DNA from: Pseudonocardiales bacterium
GTDB lineage: Bacteria; Actinomycetota; Actinomycetes; Mycobacteriales; Pseudonocardiaceae
DNA: 7,464 bases
Assembly (NCBI GenBank): GCA_025465385.1
Contig: JAODNG010000328.1
Span: 1-7,464 of the forward strand
Direction: 5' to 3'
Below are positions 1 to 6,356 of this stretch, in pieces. The position numbers were made by a program, and so were the translations under genes. The notes under the pieces are model-generated. The model did no database searches. It saw only the letters and a program-made list of their open reading frames with translations, and was not told the DNA's origin. Numbering within the stretch: the first letter of the stretch is position 1; every line of letters starts with the position of its first letter.

Positions 1-64
1 CCATCCACCCGCCACAATACCGACGATGACCCACCGGTACCGCCGCGCGCAAAGCATCGGGCCA

Positions 65-93
65 GGTTTACCCACGGTGAGAAGGGGTAACCC
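65..93. promoter_or_regulatory. Imperfect inverted repeat upstream of the lipoprotein gene
   Basis: GGTTTACCC (65-73) and GGGTAACCC (85-93) form arms with 8 of 9 bases complementary around an 11-nt centre. They lie 42 nt upstream of the GTG start at 135, so this could be an operator. No T-run follows it, so it is not a good terminator. There is no second copy in the window to support it. Confidence 0.25.
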
Positions 94-134
94 ACTGCAA
101 CCATAACTTACCTACTACCGACGAGGAGACGATC

Positions 135-668
135 GTGAGCCGACGGGTGTTATGCCTGCCGATGCTCCTGGCGCTGGCTGCCTGTGGCGCCGCACCAGCC
201 GCCGACGCCTCACCGGTGACCGCAAGGGCCACGCCGGCGCAGTTGCTCAGCGCAGTACCCACTGTGTTGGCGGCCGAGCCGTGCCGAGTGGTCGATGCGC
301 GCGCAGACGTGCGTTGCACACCGGGCGTCCTCAACCCGAAAGTCACTCAGGACACCATCCACATCACGATCTGCGCGCCGGGATGGACCGACACGGTGCG
401 GCCACCCGTCAGCTACACCGCCGCACTTAAGCTCCAACAGATGCGTGACTTCGGCGAGCCAGGTTCTCCCGTGAACTATAAAGAAGATCACCTGGTGCCG
501 TTGTCCATCGGCGGCGCGCCGAGCGATCCACATAACCTCTTTCCACAACCCACGGCGAAGGCTACCGAGAAGGAAGAACTCGAAGATCACCTGCATCAGG
601 CGATCTGCTCGGGTCAGATGGCACTGACGACCGCCCAAGCAACGATGCGACACAACTGGACTCATTGA
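135..668 (+). CDS. Predicted secreted lipoprotein with HNH-like DH...N motif, function unknown
   Basis: The protein is 177 aa. The start is GTG at 135, with the purine-rich box GAGGAG at 123-128. It opens with a short basic n-region, a hydrophobic stretch and a lipobox (LAAC, residues 14-17), so it is probably lipidated at Cys17 and anchored outside the membrane. The mature part has four cysteines (50, 61, 80, 158), which suits an exported disulfide-bonded fold. Residues 63-95 carry a segment of the type TPGxxNPxVTQxTI..TICxPGWTxxVRPPxxYT, which I recall from a widespread actinobacterial family of small secreted proteins. Residues 117-138 hold EDHLVPLSIGG and DPHNLFPQ. The DH pair (118-119) and Asn134 resemble the beta-beta-alpha metal site of HNH nucleases, but the full HNH signature is not visible. 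The residues that follow (140-177) are charged and look helical. Nuclease activity is therefore an inference; another metal-binding or structural role is possible. It lies 60 nt ahead of the malic enzyme gene, with no obvious functional link. Confidence 0.75.
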   Translation: MSRRVLCLPMLLALAACGAAPAADASPVTARATPAQLLSAVPTVLAAEPCRVVDARADVRCTPGVLNPKVTQDTIHITICAPGWTDTVRPPVSYTAALKLQQMRDFGEPGSPVNYKEDHLVPLSIGGAPSDPHNLFPQPTAKATEKEELEDHLHQAICSGQMALTTAQATMRHNWTH

Positions 669-728
669 GCTATTGGTGGTGGACGTACGGGAAGGTCAGC
701 TCATTTCGTAGATTTCAGGAGAGGTGCC

Positions 729-2447
729 ATGCACCAGCCGCCATACGCGCTCATCCCAACCGCTGGCGGCGTGGTGGCGCGCATCCACGCGAGGGGCCAC
801 GCCGTGCTAACCAGCCCGACGATTAACCGCGGGACGGCGTTCACCCTCGAAGAACGCGAGGCCTTGGGGCTCACCGGCCTGCTGCCCACCGCTGTGAGCA
901 CATTGGACGGGCAGGTGCGGCGGGTATACGGCCAGTACCGCGCGCAGGTCGACGATCTGCGCCGCTGGGTGTATCTGGCCAATCTGCGGGACCGCAACGA
1001 GGTGCTGTTCTACCGGTTGCTCTGCGAGCACATCGAGGAGATGCTGCCGGTGGTCTACACCCCGACCGTCGGGCTGGCGATCGAGCGGTTCAGCTATGAG
1101 TTCCGTCGCCCGCACGGGGTGTTCCTGTCCGTCAACCGACCCGAGGACGTGGAGGCGTCCTTGCGCAACTGTGGCATGGGCGCCGGGGACGTCGATCTGA
1201 TCGTGGCTACCGACTCTGAGGGCATCCTGGGCATCGGCGATCAAGGCGTGGGCGGCATCGAGATCGCGATCGGCAAGCTCTCGGTCTACACCGCCGCGGC
1301 AGGCATCCACCCACACCGCGTGCTGGCGGTGGTGCTGGACACTGGCACCGACAACGCGGCGCTTCTCGGTGACGAGACGTACCTGGGTGCCCGACACGCC
1401 CGGGTCCGCGACCAGCGCTACGACGATCTCATCGAGGCCTACGTCACCGCTGCCACCAGGCTCTTCCCGAACGCGATGCTGCATTGGGAAGACTTCGGCG
1501 CCAGCAACGCGCGACGCATCCTGGCCAGGTACGTCGATAAAGTGTGCACCTTCAACGACGACCTGCAGGGCACCGCCGCGGTCGTGCTGGCCGCGGCGTT
1601 GTCCGCGGTACGGGCGGCGGGGACCCGGATACGTGACCAGCGGGTGGTCATCCACGGCGCGGGTACCGCCGGGCTGGGCATCGCCGACATGATGCGCGAT
1701 GCCATGATCAGCGAAGGACTGTCCCACGCCGAGGCCACCGCGCGCTTCTACGCCCTGGGCAGCCGGGGCCTGCTGATCGACGACACACCCAACCTGCGCG
1801 ATTTCCAGCTCCCGTACGCGCGCAGCGCGGTGGAGGTGGCCGGCTGGTCCACCGCTGCGGAGACCACGGTCACCCTCGCCGACGTTGTGGCGGCGGCGCG
1901 TCCCACCATGCTCATCGGCACCTCGGCGCAGGCCGGCGTGTTCACCGAAGCCATTATCCGGAAGATGGCCGTGCACACCGAGCGGCCGATCATCATGCCG
2001 CTGTCCAATCCGACATCGAAATGTGAAGCGCAGCCCGAGGACCTGATCCGGTGGACAGACGGCCGGGCGTTGGTCGCCACCGGCAGCCCGTTCCCGCCGG
2101 TCGTCCGCGGCGGGATCACCCATCGCATTGCCCAGGCCAACAACGCCCTGGTCTTCCCCGGACTCGGCCTCGGCGTCACGGTGGCGCGTGCCCGACGGAT
2201 CAACCAACCAATGATCGCCGCCGCCGCGAACGCCGTTGCCCGACTGTCGGACGCTACCGGCCCCGGAGGGCCGCTGCTCCCGCCGATCGAGGATCTACGC
2301 ACCGTCTCCGCCGCCGTAGCTGTCGCGGTCGCGGTCGCGGCGGCCGAGCAGGGTTTGGCACAGGTGCCCGTGGACAACGCGGTCCGGCAGGTGCACCAGG
2401 CCATGTGGCGGCCCGAGTACCCGATCATCGAGCTCGCGGATAGGTGA
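729..2447 (+). CDS. NAD(P)-dependent malic enzyme (malate dehydrogenase, oxaloacetate-decarboxylating)
   Basis: This 572-aa cytoplasmic enzyme should convert L-malate to pyruvate and CO2 with reduction of NAD(P), linking the TCA cycle to pyruvate. ATG 729 is chosen because AGGAGAGG lies at 717-724. The N-terminal malic domain shows VVYTPTVG (108-115) with catalytic Tyr110, and GKL with catalytic Lys183. Metal ligands are in HWEDFG (252-257, Glu254/Asp255) and FNDDLQG (275-281). The Rossmann motif GAGTAGLGI is at 310-318, followed by SNPT (426-429) and QANNALVFPGLGLG (469-482). Length and motif order match the long bacterial and eukaryotic malic enzymes, the family of mycobacterial Mez and E. 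coli MaeA. In the TDSEGILGIGD segment (161-171), Gly165 stands where MaeA and animal enzymes have Arg. The same pattern occurs in lactic-acid-bacterial malolactic enzymes, so cofactor preference, and strictly malic versus malolactic activity, cannot be read from sequence. The C-terminus contains a short Ala-Val run encoded by GTCGCG repeats (2322-2339). The gene is complete. Confidence 0.95.
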   Translation: MHQPPYALIPTAGGVVARIHARGHAVLTSPTINRGTAFTLEEREALGLTGLLPTAVSTLDGQVRRVYGQYRAQVDDLRRWVYLANLRDRNEVLFYRLLCEHIEEMLPVVYTPTVGLAIERFSYEFRRPHGVFLSVNRPEDVEASLRNCGMGAGDVDLIVATDSEGILGIGDQGVGGIEIAIGKLSVYTAAAGIHPHRVLAVVLDTGTDNAALLGDETYLGARHARVRDQRYDDLIEAYVTAATRLFPNAMLHWEDFGASNARRILARYVDKVCTFNDDLQGTAAVVLAAALSAVRAAGTRIRDQRVVIHGAGTAGLGIADMMRDAMISEGLSHAEATARFYALGSRGLLIDDTPNLRDFQLPYARSAVEVAGWSTAAETTVTLADVVAAARPTMLIGTSAQAGVFTEAIIRKMAVHTERPIIMPLSNPTSKCEAQPEDLIRWTDGRALVATGSPFPPVVRGGITHRIAQANNALVFPGLGLGVTVARARRINQPMIAAAANAVARLSDATGPGGPLLPPIEDLRTVSAAVAVAVAVAAAEQGLAQVPVDNAVRQVHQAMWRPEYPIIELADR

Positions 2448-2482
2448 CGTCGTGAATAACCACGAGGTGACGATCAGTATGG

Positions 2483-2661
2483 TTAGGGTCGGATCATGCC
2501 CCAGCACGGCGGCTCGCCACGGTTTGATGCAGTTTTTGAGGTTATCTGGAAACCGTGTCGCTTGTAGAAGGCAACATTGCGCTCATGAAGAGCCTGAAGA
2601 TAGACACACAGGTTGACGATATGCCGTGCGGGCGTCCTCATTCGTCCAGTTCGTCCAACGC
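2483..2661 (-). pseudogene. Decayed GNAT-family N-acetyltransferase, C-terminal remnant
   Basis: The minus-strand frame ending at TAA 2485-2483 reads VYLQALHERNVAFYKRHGF from about 2605 and ends in GEPPCWGMIRP. This is the typical end of a GNAT acetyltransferase: motif B with RNVxFYxRHGF, then a final beta strand ending in a PPxWxMxRP pattern. The expected acetyl-CoA loop (a Q/RxxGxG/A segment) is not readable in the same frame. A helix-like ALDELDE, common just before motif B in this family, appears at 2661-2641 in a different frame and runs straight into a TGA (2640-2638). The frame change and the missing N-terminus indicate a pseudogene. The intact gene would have been about 150 to 200 codons. 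The substrate cannot be inferred. The exact 5' boundary of the remnant is uncertain. Confidence 0.6.
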
Positions 2662-2862
2662 AGGAGTCCGCCTGCAACAAGGTAGGCCGGCACCGGGCGA
2701 AGGTCTCCAGGCTCCGGCCCACGAGCGTTGATGCTGGCGGCGGTGACCAGCCCGTGCCCGTGGCTCACAGACGTGCGCCATGACCTCGCCGACGGTCGCG
2801 TTGGTAGCATGGCGCGGAAAAGCCGTACAAACTGGTGGTATCCATGGTCGTCGCGGCGGATA

Positions 2863-2876
2863 GATCGATTACGATC
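2863..2876. promoter_or_regulatory. Short palindrome upstream of the P450 gene
   Basis: GATCG (2863-2867) and CGATC (2872-2876) flank ATTA, giving 5-bp perfect arms. Its centre is 25 bp upstream of the next palindrome (2889-2900). It may be part of the P450 control region, but arms this short occur often by chance. Confidence 0.2.
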
Positions 2877-2888
2877 AGCGTTCGGCTA

Positions 2889-2900
2889 TACAGTTCTGTA
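2889..2900. promoter_or_regulatory. Palindrome TACAG-TT-CTGTA, candidate operator of the P450 gene
   Basis: The arms TACAG (2889-2893) and CTGTA (2896-2900) are perfectly complementary around two bases. The site lies about 110 bp upstream of the favoured P450 start. It overlaps TACAGT (2889-2894), which could serve as a weak -10 box, though no good -35 is seen. No regulator gene sits next to the P450, so the cognate protein is unknown. Confidence 0.3.
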
Positions 2901-2996
2901 CCTGCCATCGAGGATCCCTACTTTTTAGGTGAAGTATCACTGCGAGTTCGACGGGTCTCTGTATATGAAGGCCGTGACCCGGCGTTTACCTCGCCC

Positions 2997-3003
2997 GAGA
3001 GGG
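2997..3003 (+). promoter_or_regulatory. Ribosome binding site that sets the P450 start at 3010
   Basis: GAGAGGG sits 6 nt before ATG 3010 and 9 nt before ATG 3013. The longer in-frame start, GTG 2929, has no box at a suitable distance, and its extra 27 residues are basic and outside the P450 fold. Either of the two adjacent ATG codons could be used. Confidence 0.6.
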
Positions 3004-3009
3004 AAGCCC

Positions 3010-4419
3010 ATGATGACCCGTCTGACCGCCACCACCCCGCGATGGGACGTACCAGGCCCCGCCGGCATCCCGCTGCTTGGCTCAGCTCTGGATCTGCGCC
3101 GCGACCTGCTGGGAACCTTGGAGAAGGCCCACCGCCGCTACGGCGACGTCGTTCGCTTCTCGGCTGGCCCACGCGGGTTGCGGATCGTGATGTATGCGGT
3201 GTTCTCCCCTGAAGGGGCGCGGCAAGTGCTGACCGGCACGGGTCGGCGCTACACCAAGGGCAACCTGTTCTACCGGGAGACCGCTGCGATGTTCTGCGAT
3301 GGCATTTTGACCAGTGAGGGTGAGCGCTGGCAGCGTCAAAAGCGGTTCATCCAGCCGCTCTTCACCCGCAGTCGGGTGGCTGGCTACGTCGATGTGATGG
3401 CTGAGGAGACCGCGGCACTGATCGATCGTTGGCGCGCCAGCGCCCGGCACGGCGGCACGGTCGACGCAGCCGAGGACATGATGCGCCTGACGCTTGCCGT
3501 GATCGGACGGGTGCTGTTCGGCGATGACCTCAACGAGGCCACGCCAACGCTGCGGGACGCCTTCCCGGTGATCAGCGCGCATGTCCTGCGCCGTTCCCAA
3601 TCGCCGCTGCGCCTGCCGGCGAGCTGGCCGACCCCAGCCAACCACCGCGCTGGACGTGCCCAACGGCAACTGTACGAGGTAGTGGAGGACATCATCGACC
3701 GTCGCCGCGCCACCACCGCCGCCGGCCGCGACGAAGACCTGCTGTCGTTGCTGCTGCGCGCCCGCGAACCTGATGCCGTCGGCGCTGACGCACTTGACGA
3801 CGCCGAGGTCCGTGATCAGGTGCTGGTTTTCCTGCTCGCCGGCCACGAAACGACCGCGACCGCGCTGACGTTTGCGCTGCATCTGCTCGGCCGCCATCCC
3901 GACGTTCAACAGCGCGTGCGCGTCGAGGCCGAGAAGGTGCTCGGCGCTGGCAATCTGACACCGACCGTGGAGCGGATCGCCGCGCTGACCTACACCACCC
4001 AGGTGGTCAAAGAAGCGATGCGGCTGTACCCGTCGGCCTACGGGATGGGGCGGCAGATTCCCGAGGAAGAGGTGATCGACGGCTACCACCTGCCGCCGGG
4101 TGCCGACGTGTTCGTGAGCCCGTGGGTCACCCACCGCGACCCACGGATATGGGAACAGCCGCAGCGCTTTGATCCCGACCGGTTCACCGCCGAGCAGGAA
4201 AAGCAGCGTCACCGCTACGCGTACCTGCCGTTCGGCGGTGGCCCAAGAGCCTGCATCGGCCAGTACTTCTCCATGCTCGAGGCGACCCTGGCCACCGCCA
4301 GCATCGTCCGCACCTTCGGCCTGCACGCCCCGGCCGGCCCCGTGGCACTGTCCACCGGCATCACCCTGCGACCTGCCGGATCCGTACCTCTGACGCTCGC
4401 TCCTCAACCTCTCCACTGA
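3010..4419 (+). CDS. Cytochrome P450
   Basis: This is a complete 469-aa heme monooxygenase when started at ATG 3010 (496 aa from GTG 2929). It should insert one oxygen atom from O2 into an unknown lipophilic substrate, using electrons from ferredoxin and reductase partners that are not encoded here. Visible motifs, numbered from ATG 3010: proline-rich start PGPAGIPLLG (15-24), C-helix WQRQKR (107-112), I-helix oxygen-activating AGHETTA (277-283), K-helix ExxR as EAMR (335-338), FDPDRF (387-392), and the heme loop FGGGPRACIG (408-417) with Cys415 as the iron ligand. No membrane anchor is seen, so it is probably soluble. The C-helix spacing and the FGGGPRxCIG loop resemble the CYP4-like branch in actinobacteria, such as CYP132 of M. 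tuberculosis and CYP183 (pentalenene oxygenase), rather than the camphor-type class. I do not assign a CYP family. No terpene synthase or other biosynthetic gene is next to it, so it appears to be an orphan. It converges with the phosphotransferase gene, leaving 57 nt between them. Confidence 0.95.
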   Translation: MMTRLTATTPRWDVPGPAGIPLLGSALDLRRDLLGTLEKAHRRYGDVVRFSAGPRGLRIVMYAVFSPEGARQVLTGTGRRYTKGNLFYRETAAMFCDGILTSEGERWQRQKRFIQPLFTRSRVAGYVDVMAEETAALIDRWRASARHGGTVDAAEDMMRLTLAVIGRVLFGDDLNEATPTLRDAFPVISAHVLRRSQSPLRLPASWPTPANHRAGRAQRQLYEVVEDIIDRRRATTAAGRDEDLLSLLLRAREPDAVGADALDDAEVRDQVLVFLLAGHETTATALTFALHLLGRHPDVQQRVRVEAEKVLGAGNLTPTVERIAALTYTTQVVKEAMRLYPSAYGMGRQIPEEEVIDGYHLPPGADVFVSPWVTHRDPRIWEQPQRFDPDRFTAEQEKQRHRYAYLPFGGGPRACIGQYFSMLEATLATASIVRTFGLHAPAGPVALSTGITLRPAGSVPLTLAPQPLH

Positions 4420-4476
4420 TCCAAGACGGAGTCGGGGAATTCGCCTCGTCACAATCCTCGGGCACTTCCTACTCGA

Positions 4477-5316
4477 TCAGACGAGTGCGGCCTGCAGGGC
4501 TGGTCCGTTCTCGACGTACCACTGGCAAATCCGGTCAGCTCGCTCCGTCGCCGCTGCATTCCAATATTCAGAGAAAGCGAGATGGCCGTGCGCAGCATTG
4601 TTCCGGACGTTGTCATAGCACCAATCGTGGTTCTGCGCAACGGCGTCCACGACTCGTAGTCGGTCGGCGTTACCCAGCCCGTAGCTGTCTACGAATAGCC
4701 GGAACCGGTCGAGCACTCGGCCGCACCGGACGTCACTGATATAGCAGGCAGGTCGTAGCGGTGCCCAGAGCCGCGCTGCACATGCGATGTCCCACAATCT
4801 GCAACCTGGGCTCGCGAGGTCGAAGTCTATGAGCGCCACGGCTTTACCGGCACGGAACACGACGTTATCCAAGTTGGGGTCGTTATGGCTGATCAGATCG
4901 CCCTTATAAACCTCCGGGGGCGACGACGGCCAGGCATAAGGAGTGGGATCGAAGGTGCGGGCGGCCTGGTGGTACGCGCGCAGGAGTTCCGCCACACTGA
5001 CAAGGGCCTCATCGGTGAGCGCCCAGTCGGGATACGGTGGCGTCACGGCTGTTCCTGGGATGTACGAAAGCACTTCTCGCTGCTGCGAATCTATGCCGAT
5101 GAAGCGTGGGGCACCGTCGAATCCGATATCCGTCAGATGGCACAGCAGGGCGTGGGTCGCCGGGCTGGTTCGTCGAAGCGGCCGACGTACTGTGTTGCCG
5201 GCTCGCACGACCTTCCCACGGTTGGCGGTGCCTCCTAGTAGCGGGATCTCGGATTGTTGCCGATCGGACACCAATGCCTCCGAGACCTGTCCGCCCTTGT
5301 AGAAAGTGCCCCTCAT
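4477..5316 (-). CDS. APH-fold phosphotransferase (aminoglycoside phosphotransferase-like small-molecule kinase)
   Basis: The 279-aa protein is a putative cytoplasmic ATP-dependent kinase of the APH/choline kinase superfamily. The Brenner-type catalytic loop HNDPNLDN is at 144-151, with catalytic base Asp146 and metal ligand Asn151. The DFG-equivalent IDFDLA is at 163-168, with Asp164 as likely Mg ligand. The helix after it, GCRLWDIACAARLW (171-184), is typical of the family. The N-lobe is short, and an obvious ATP-anchoring lysine is not clear (VVRAGNTVRRP, 36-46). ATG 5316 overlaps the TGA of the regulator gene as ATGA (5313-5316), and only a weak box precedes it, so translation is probably coupled. 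Co-transcription with a SorC regulator, opposite a polyol transporter, suggests a sugar or polyol substrate, though this is inference. Many APH-like proteins do not act on antibiotics, so a resistance role should not be assumed. The gene is complete and ends convergent to the P450. Confidence 0.88.
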   Translation of the reverse strand: MRGTFYKGGQVSEALVSDRQQSEIPLLGGTANRGKVVRAGNTVRRPLRRTSPATHALLCHLTDIGFDGAPRFIGIDSQQREVLSYIPGTAVTPPYPDWALTDEALVSVAELLRAYHQAARTFDPTPYAWPSSPPEVYKGDLISHNDPNLDNVVFRAGKAVALIDFDLASPGCRLWDIACAARLWAPLRPACYISDVRCGRVLDRFRLFVDSYGLGNADRLRVVDAVAQNHDWCYDNVRNNAAHGHLAFSEYWNAAATERADRICQWYVENGPALQAALV

Positions 5317-6263
5317 CCGTTGTCGAGCAAGGCGTGAGCAAGTGCTGTGTGCGTCACGAGGCCGCTGACAAGCCCGCTGCGGAGAGCGGCCCGCACGGCG
5401 GGCGCCTTAGCCGTGCCGTATGGGATGGCAATGACTTCCGGTATTGCTCGCATCTGTTCCGCGGTGATGCCGATCATGCGCTCCGCGAGGTCGGTCTGCA
5501 CCGCTTCGCCGTCGGCTGAGACAAAGACGCCTGAGATATCGGCACAGACGCCGAGGTGGCGCAACGCTCGCCGGTCGCATTCCTCCGCTGCGTCATACAG
5601 GGTTGACTGGCCACACTCCCAGAGCCCAACCCCGACAACGGCCTTGGTAACAAAGGGTAACTGGCCAAAGGTTCGCGCCACCTCCGGCTGTTGGCGCAGA
5701 GCCCGGGCAGTGGTGGCATCGGGAACTGTGAAGGGCGCGTAGAAGAGGAATGCGCGCCCGCCCGATGCGCGTGCCACGTCCCGCACGGCGTCGACGGAGC
5801 AGTCGTCGTCGTTTGGTAGCGAGAGGGCCCCGGTCAACTGGACGACCGGGATGCCGGGCAGCCGCGGCAGGGACTTGGCCATCGCACTGACCGAGCGTGC
5901 CCAGGCAAGACCGAGCACATCTCGAGGGGTGATCACCTCGCTGAGCAACTCGGCTGCAGCTCGTCCCAGATGCTGGCGCAGCGACTCGGCGTGGTCGTCC
6001 GGCGTGTCAACGATGATCGCGTGTTGCAGCCCGAACCTGTCCTGGACATGTGCCGACAGATTCACGTCGATCTCGCCTTGGTGATGGATTTCAATCCGGA
6101 CGAGCCCGCTGTCCCGTGCCGCGTCGATGAGCCGTGCCACCTTGAAGCGGCTCAGTCCGAACTCCTCGGCGATCTCGACCTTGGACCGCCCGTCGAGGTA
6201 GTAGCGGCGCGCGACTGACGCAGTGAGCACCACCTGAGCGGGCCCCCCGACCTGATCTGCCAT
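5313..6263 (-). CDS. SorC/DeoR-type sugar-binding transcriptional regulator
   Basis: This 316-aa protein is probably a cytoplasmic DNA-binding repressor or activator that responds to a sugar or sugar phosphate. The N-terminal winged HTH spans about residues 12-57, with the recognition region IAEEFGLSRFKVARLI (31-46). The rest (about 60-316) matches the SorC sugar-binding domain (Pfam Sugar-bind type, NagB/RpiA-like fold), including ITPRDVLGLAWARSV (111-125), LPFVTKAVVGVG (202-213) and the C-terminal IPYGTAKAPAVRAAL (280-294). Length is normal for the family. ATG 6263 is preferred over the GTG one codon earlier (6266) because AGGAGG (complement of 6268-6273) is 4 nt before the ATG and only 1 nt before the GTG. 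The gene overlaps the downstream phosphotransferase by 4 nt. It is divergent from the polyol-binding protein gene, and an operator-like palindrome (6274-6285) abuts its ribosome binding site, which suggests autoregulation. Confidence 0.93.
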   Translation of the reverse strand: MADQVGGPAQVVLTASVARRYYLDGRSKVEIAEEFGLSRFKVARLIDAARDSGLVRIEIHHQGEIDVNLSAHVQDRFGLQHAIIVDTPDDHAESLRQHLGRAAAELLSEVITPRDVLGLAWARSVSAMAKSLPRLPGIPVVQLTGALSLPNDDDCSVDAVRDVARASGGRAFLFYAPFTVPDATTARALRQQPEVARTFGQLPFVTKAVVGVGLWECGQSTLYDAAEECDRRALRHLGVCADISGVFVSADGEAVQTDLAERMIGITAEQMRAIPEVIAIPYGTAKAPAVRAALRSGLVSGLVTHTALAHALLDNG

Positions 6264-6267
6264 CACA

Positions 6268-6273
6268 CCTCCT
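6268..6273 (-). promoter_or_regulatory. Ribosome binding site of the SorC-type regulator
   Basis: On the minus strand this reads AGGAGG, 4 nt before ATG 6263. It fixes the start at 6263. It overlaps the left end of the operator-like element 6271-6285 by three bases. Confidence 0.75.
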
Positions 6274-6285
6274 GCTCATTTGAGC
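6271..6285. promoter_or_regulatory. Operator-like element A, next to the regulator gene
   Basis: CCTGCTCATTTGAGC contains the perfect palindrome GCTCA-TT-TGAGC (6274-6285). It matches element B (6364-6378) at 13 of 15 positions. It lies between the putative transcription start and the ribosome binding site of the regulator gene, where a bound repressor would block its own expression. The minus strand has a weak -10-like GATAGT (complement of 6298-6303). Confidence 0.55.
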
Positions 6286-6313
6286 GATGACCCGCCCACT
6301 ATCGCACACGCCC

Positions 6314-6342
6314 TTGACGGCGCCTGTGTGGCATATCACACT
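6314..6342 (+). promoter_or_regulatory. Candidate sigma-70-type promoter of the transporter operon
   Basis: TTGACG (6314-6319) is a strong -35 match. A 17-nt spacer leads to CACACT (6337-6342), a weak -10 that keeps the conserved A2 and T6. Transcription would start near 6349, leaving a leader of about 75 nt. An alternative -10-like box, TATGAG, is at 6352-6357. Confidence 0.4.
6325..6340. promoter_or_regulatory. CRP-like binding site TGTGT-N6-TCACA
   Basis: The element matches the CRP/cAMP receptor consensus TGTGA-N6-TCACA at nine of ten conserved bases; the fifth is T instead of A. Mycobacteria have CRP proteins that recognise a very similar site. It lies between the candidate -35 and -10 boxes of the transporter gene, which would favour repression from that promoter, or activation if the true promoter is further downstream. 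Confidence 0.4.
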
Positions 6343-6356
6343 CGTGTCTCGTATGA

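Larger units (their letters stand above)
2448..3009. other. 562-bp intergenic region without an intact gene
   Basis: No full-length reading frame with a credible ribosome binding site or codon pattern was found on either strand. The stretch contains the 3' remnant of a minus-strand GNAT gene near its left end (2483-2661), unassigned sequence at about 2662-2860, and two short palindromes (2863-2876 and 2889-2900) ahead of the P450 gene. Frames at 2728-2928 and 2835-3212 on the plus strand are open but have no recognisable domain and no good Shine-Dalgarno box. The region looks like a decayed gene plus the P450 promoter. Confidence 0.6.

Noticed and set aside
1..90. Open frame 1 from the window start to TAA at 88-90, possibly the end of an upstream gene
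   Set aside because: Only 29 codons are visible and they show no family feature. Frame 2 is open for a similar distance, so openness alone is not evidence.
807..2207. Long open frame (466 codons) on the minus strand inside the malic enzyme gene
   Set aside because: It is the antisense shadow of a gene whose plus-strand product has every malic enzyme motif. The antisense product is low-complexity, rich in Arg, Gly, His and Asp, and has no recognisable domain.
2322..2339. Three tandem GTCGCG units in the malic enzyme gene
   Set aside because: The repeat keeps frame, encodes an Ala-Val run in a helix near the C-terminus, and is the kind of short repeat expected in GC-rich codons.
2457..2485. 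Inverted TAACCA...TGGTTA after the malic enzyme stop
   Set aside because: Six-base arms with a 17-nt loop and no T-run; not convincing as a terminator.
2728..2928. Plus-strand open frame of 66 codons
   Set aside because: TTG start, no ribosome binding site, no recognisable domain, and it lies in the region that appears decayed.
2835..3212. Plus-strand open frame of 125 codons running into the P450 gene
   Set aside because: It starts at GTG without a good ribosome binding site, overlaps the P450 by about 200 nt in another frame, and shows no domain. Its first part reads like an amphipathic protein, so a small gene cannot be fully excluded.
3082..4452. Long open frame (456 codons) on the minus strand inside the P450 gene
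   Set aside because: Same cause: GC-rich codon bias opens the opposite strand. The plus-strand P450 is certain.
4471..4486. Hairpin ACTCG-N6-CGAGT in the gap between the convergent P450 and phosphotransferase genes
   Set aside because: The stem is only 5 bp, overlaps the phosphotransferase stop codon, and no T-run follows on either strand, so I do not call it a terminator.
4477..5316. Calling the phosphotransferase an aminoglycoside resistance gene
   Set aside because: The fold supports only a small-molecule kinase. The genomic context points to sugar or polyol metabolism, and no resistance or mobile element genes are nearby.
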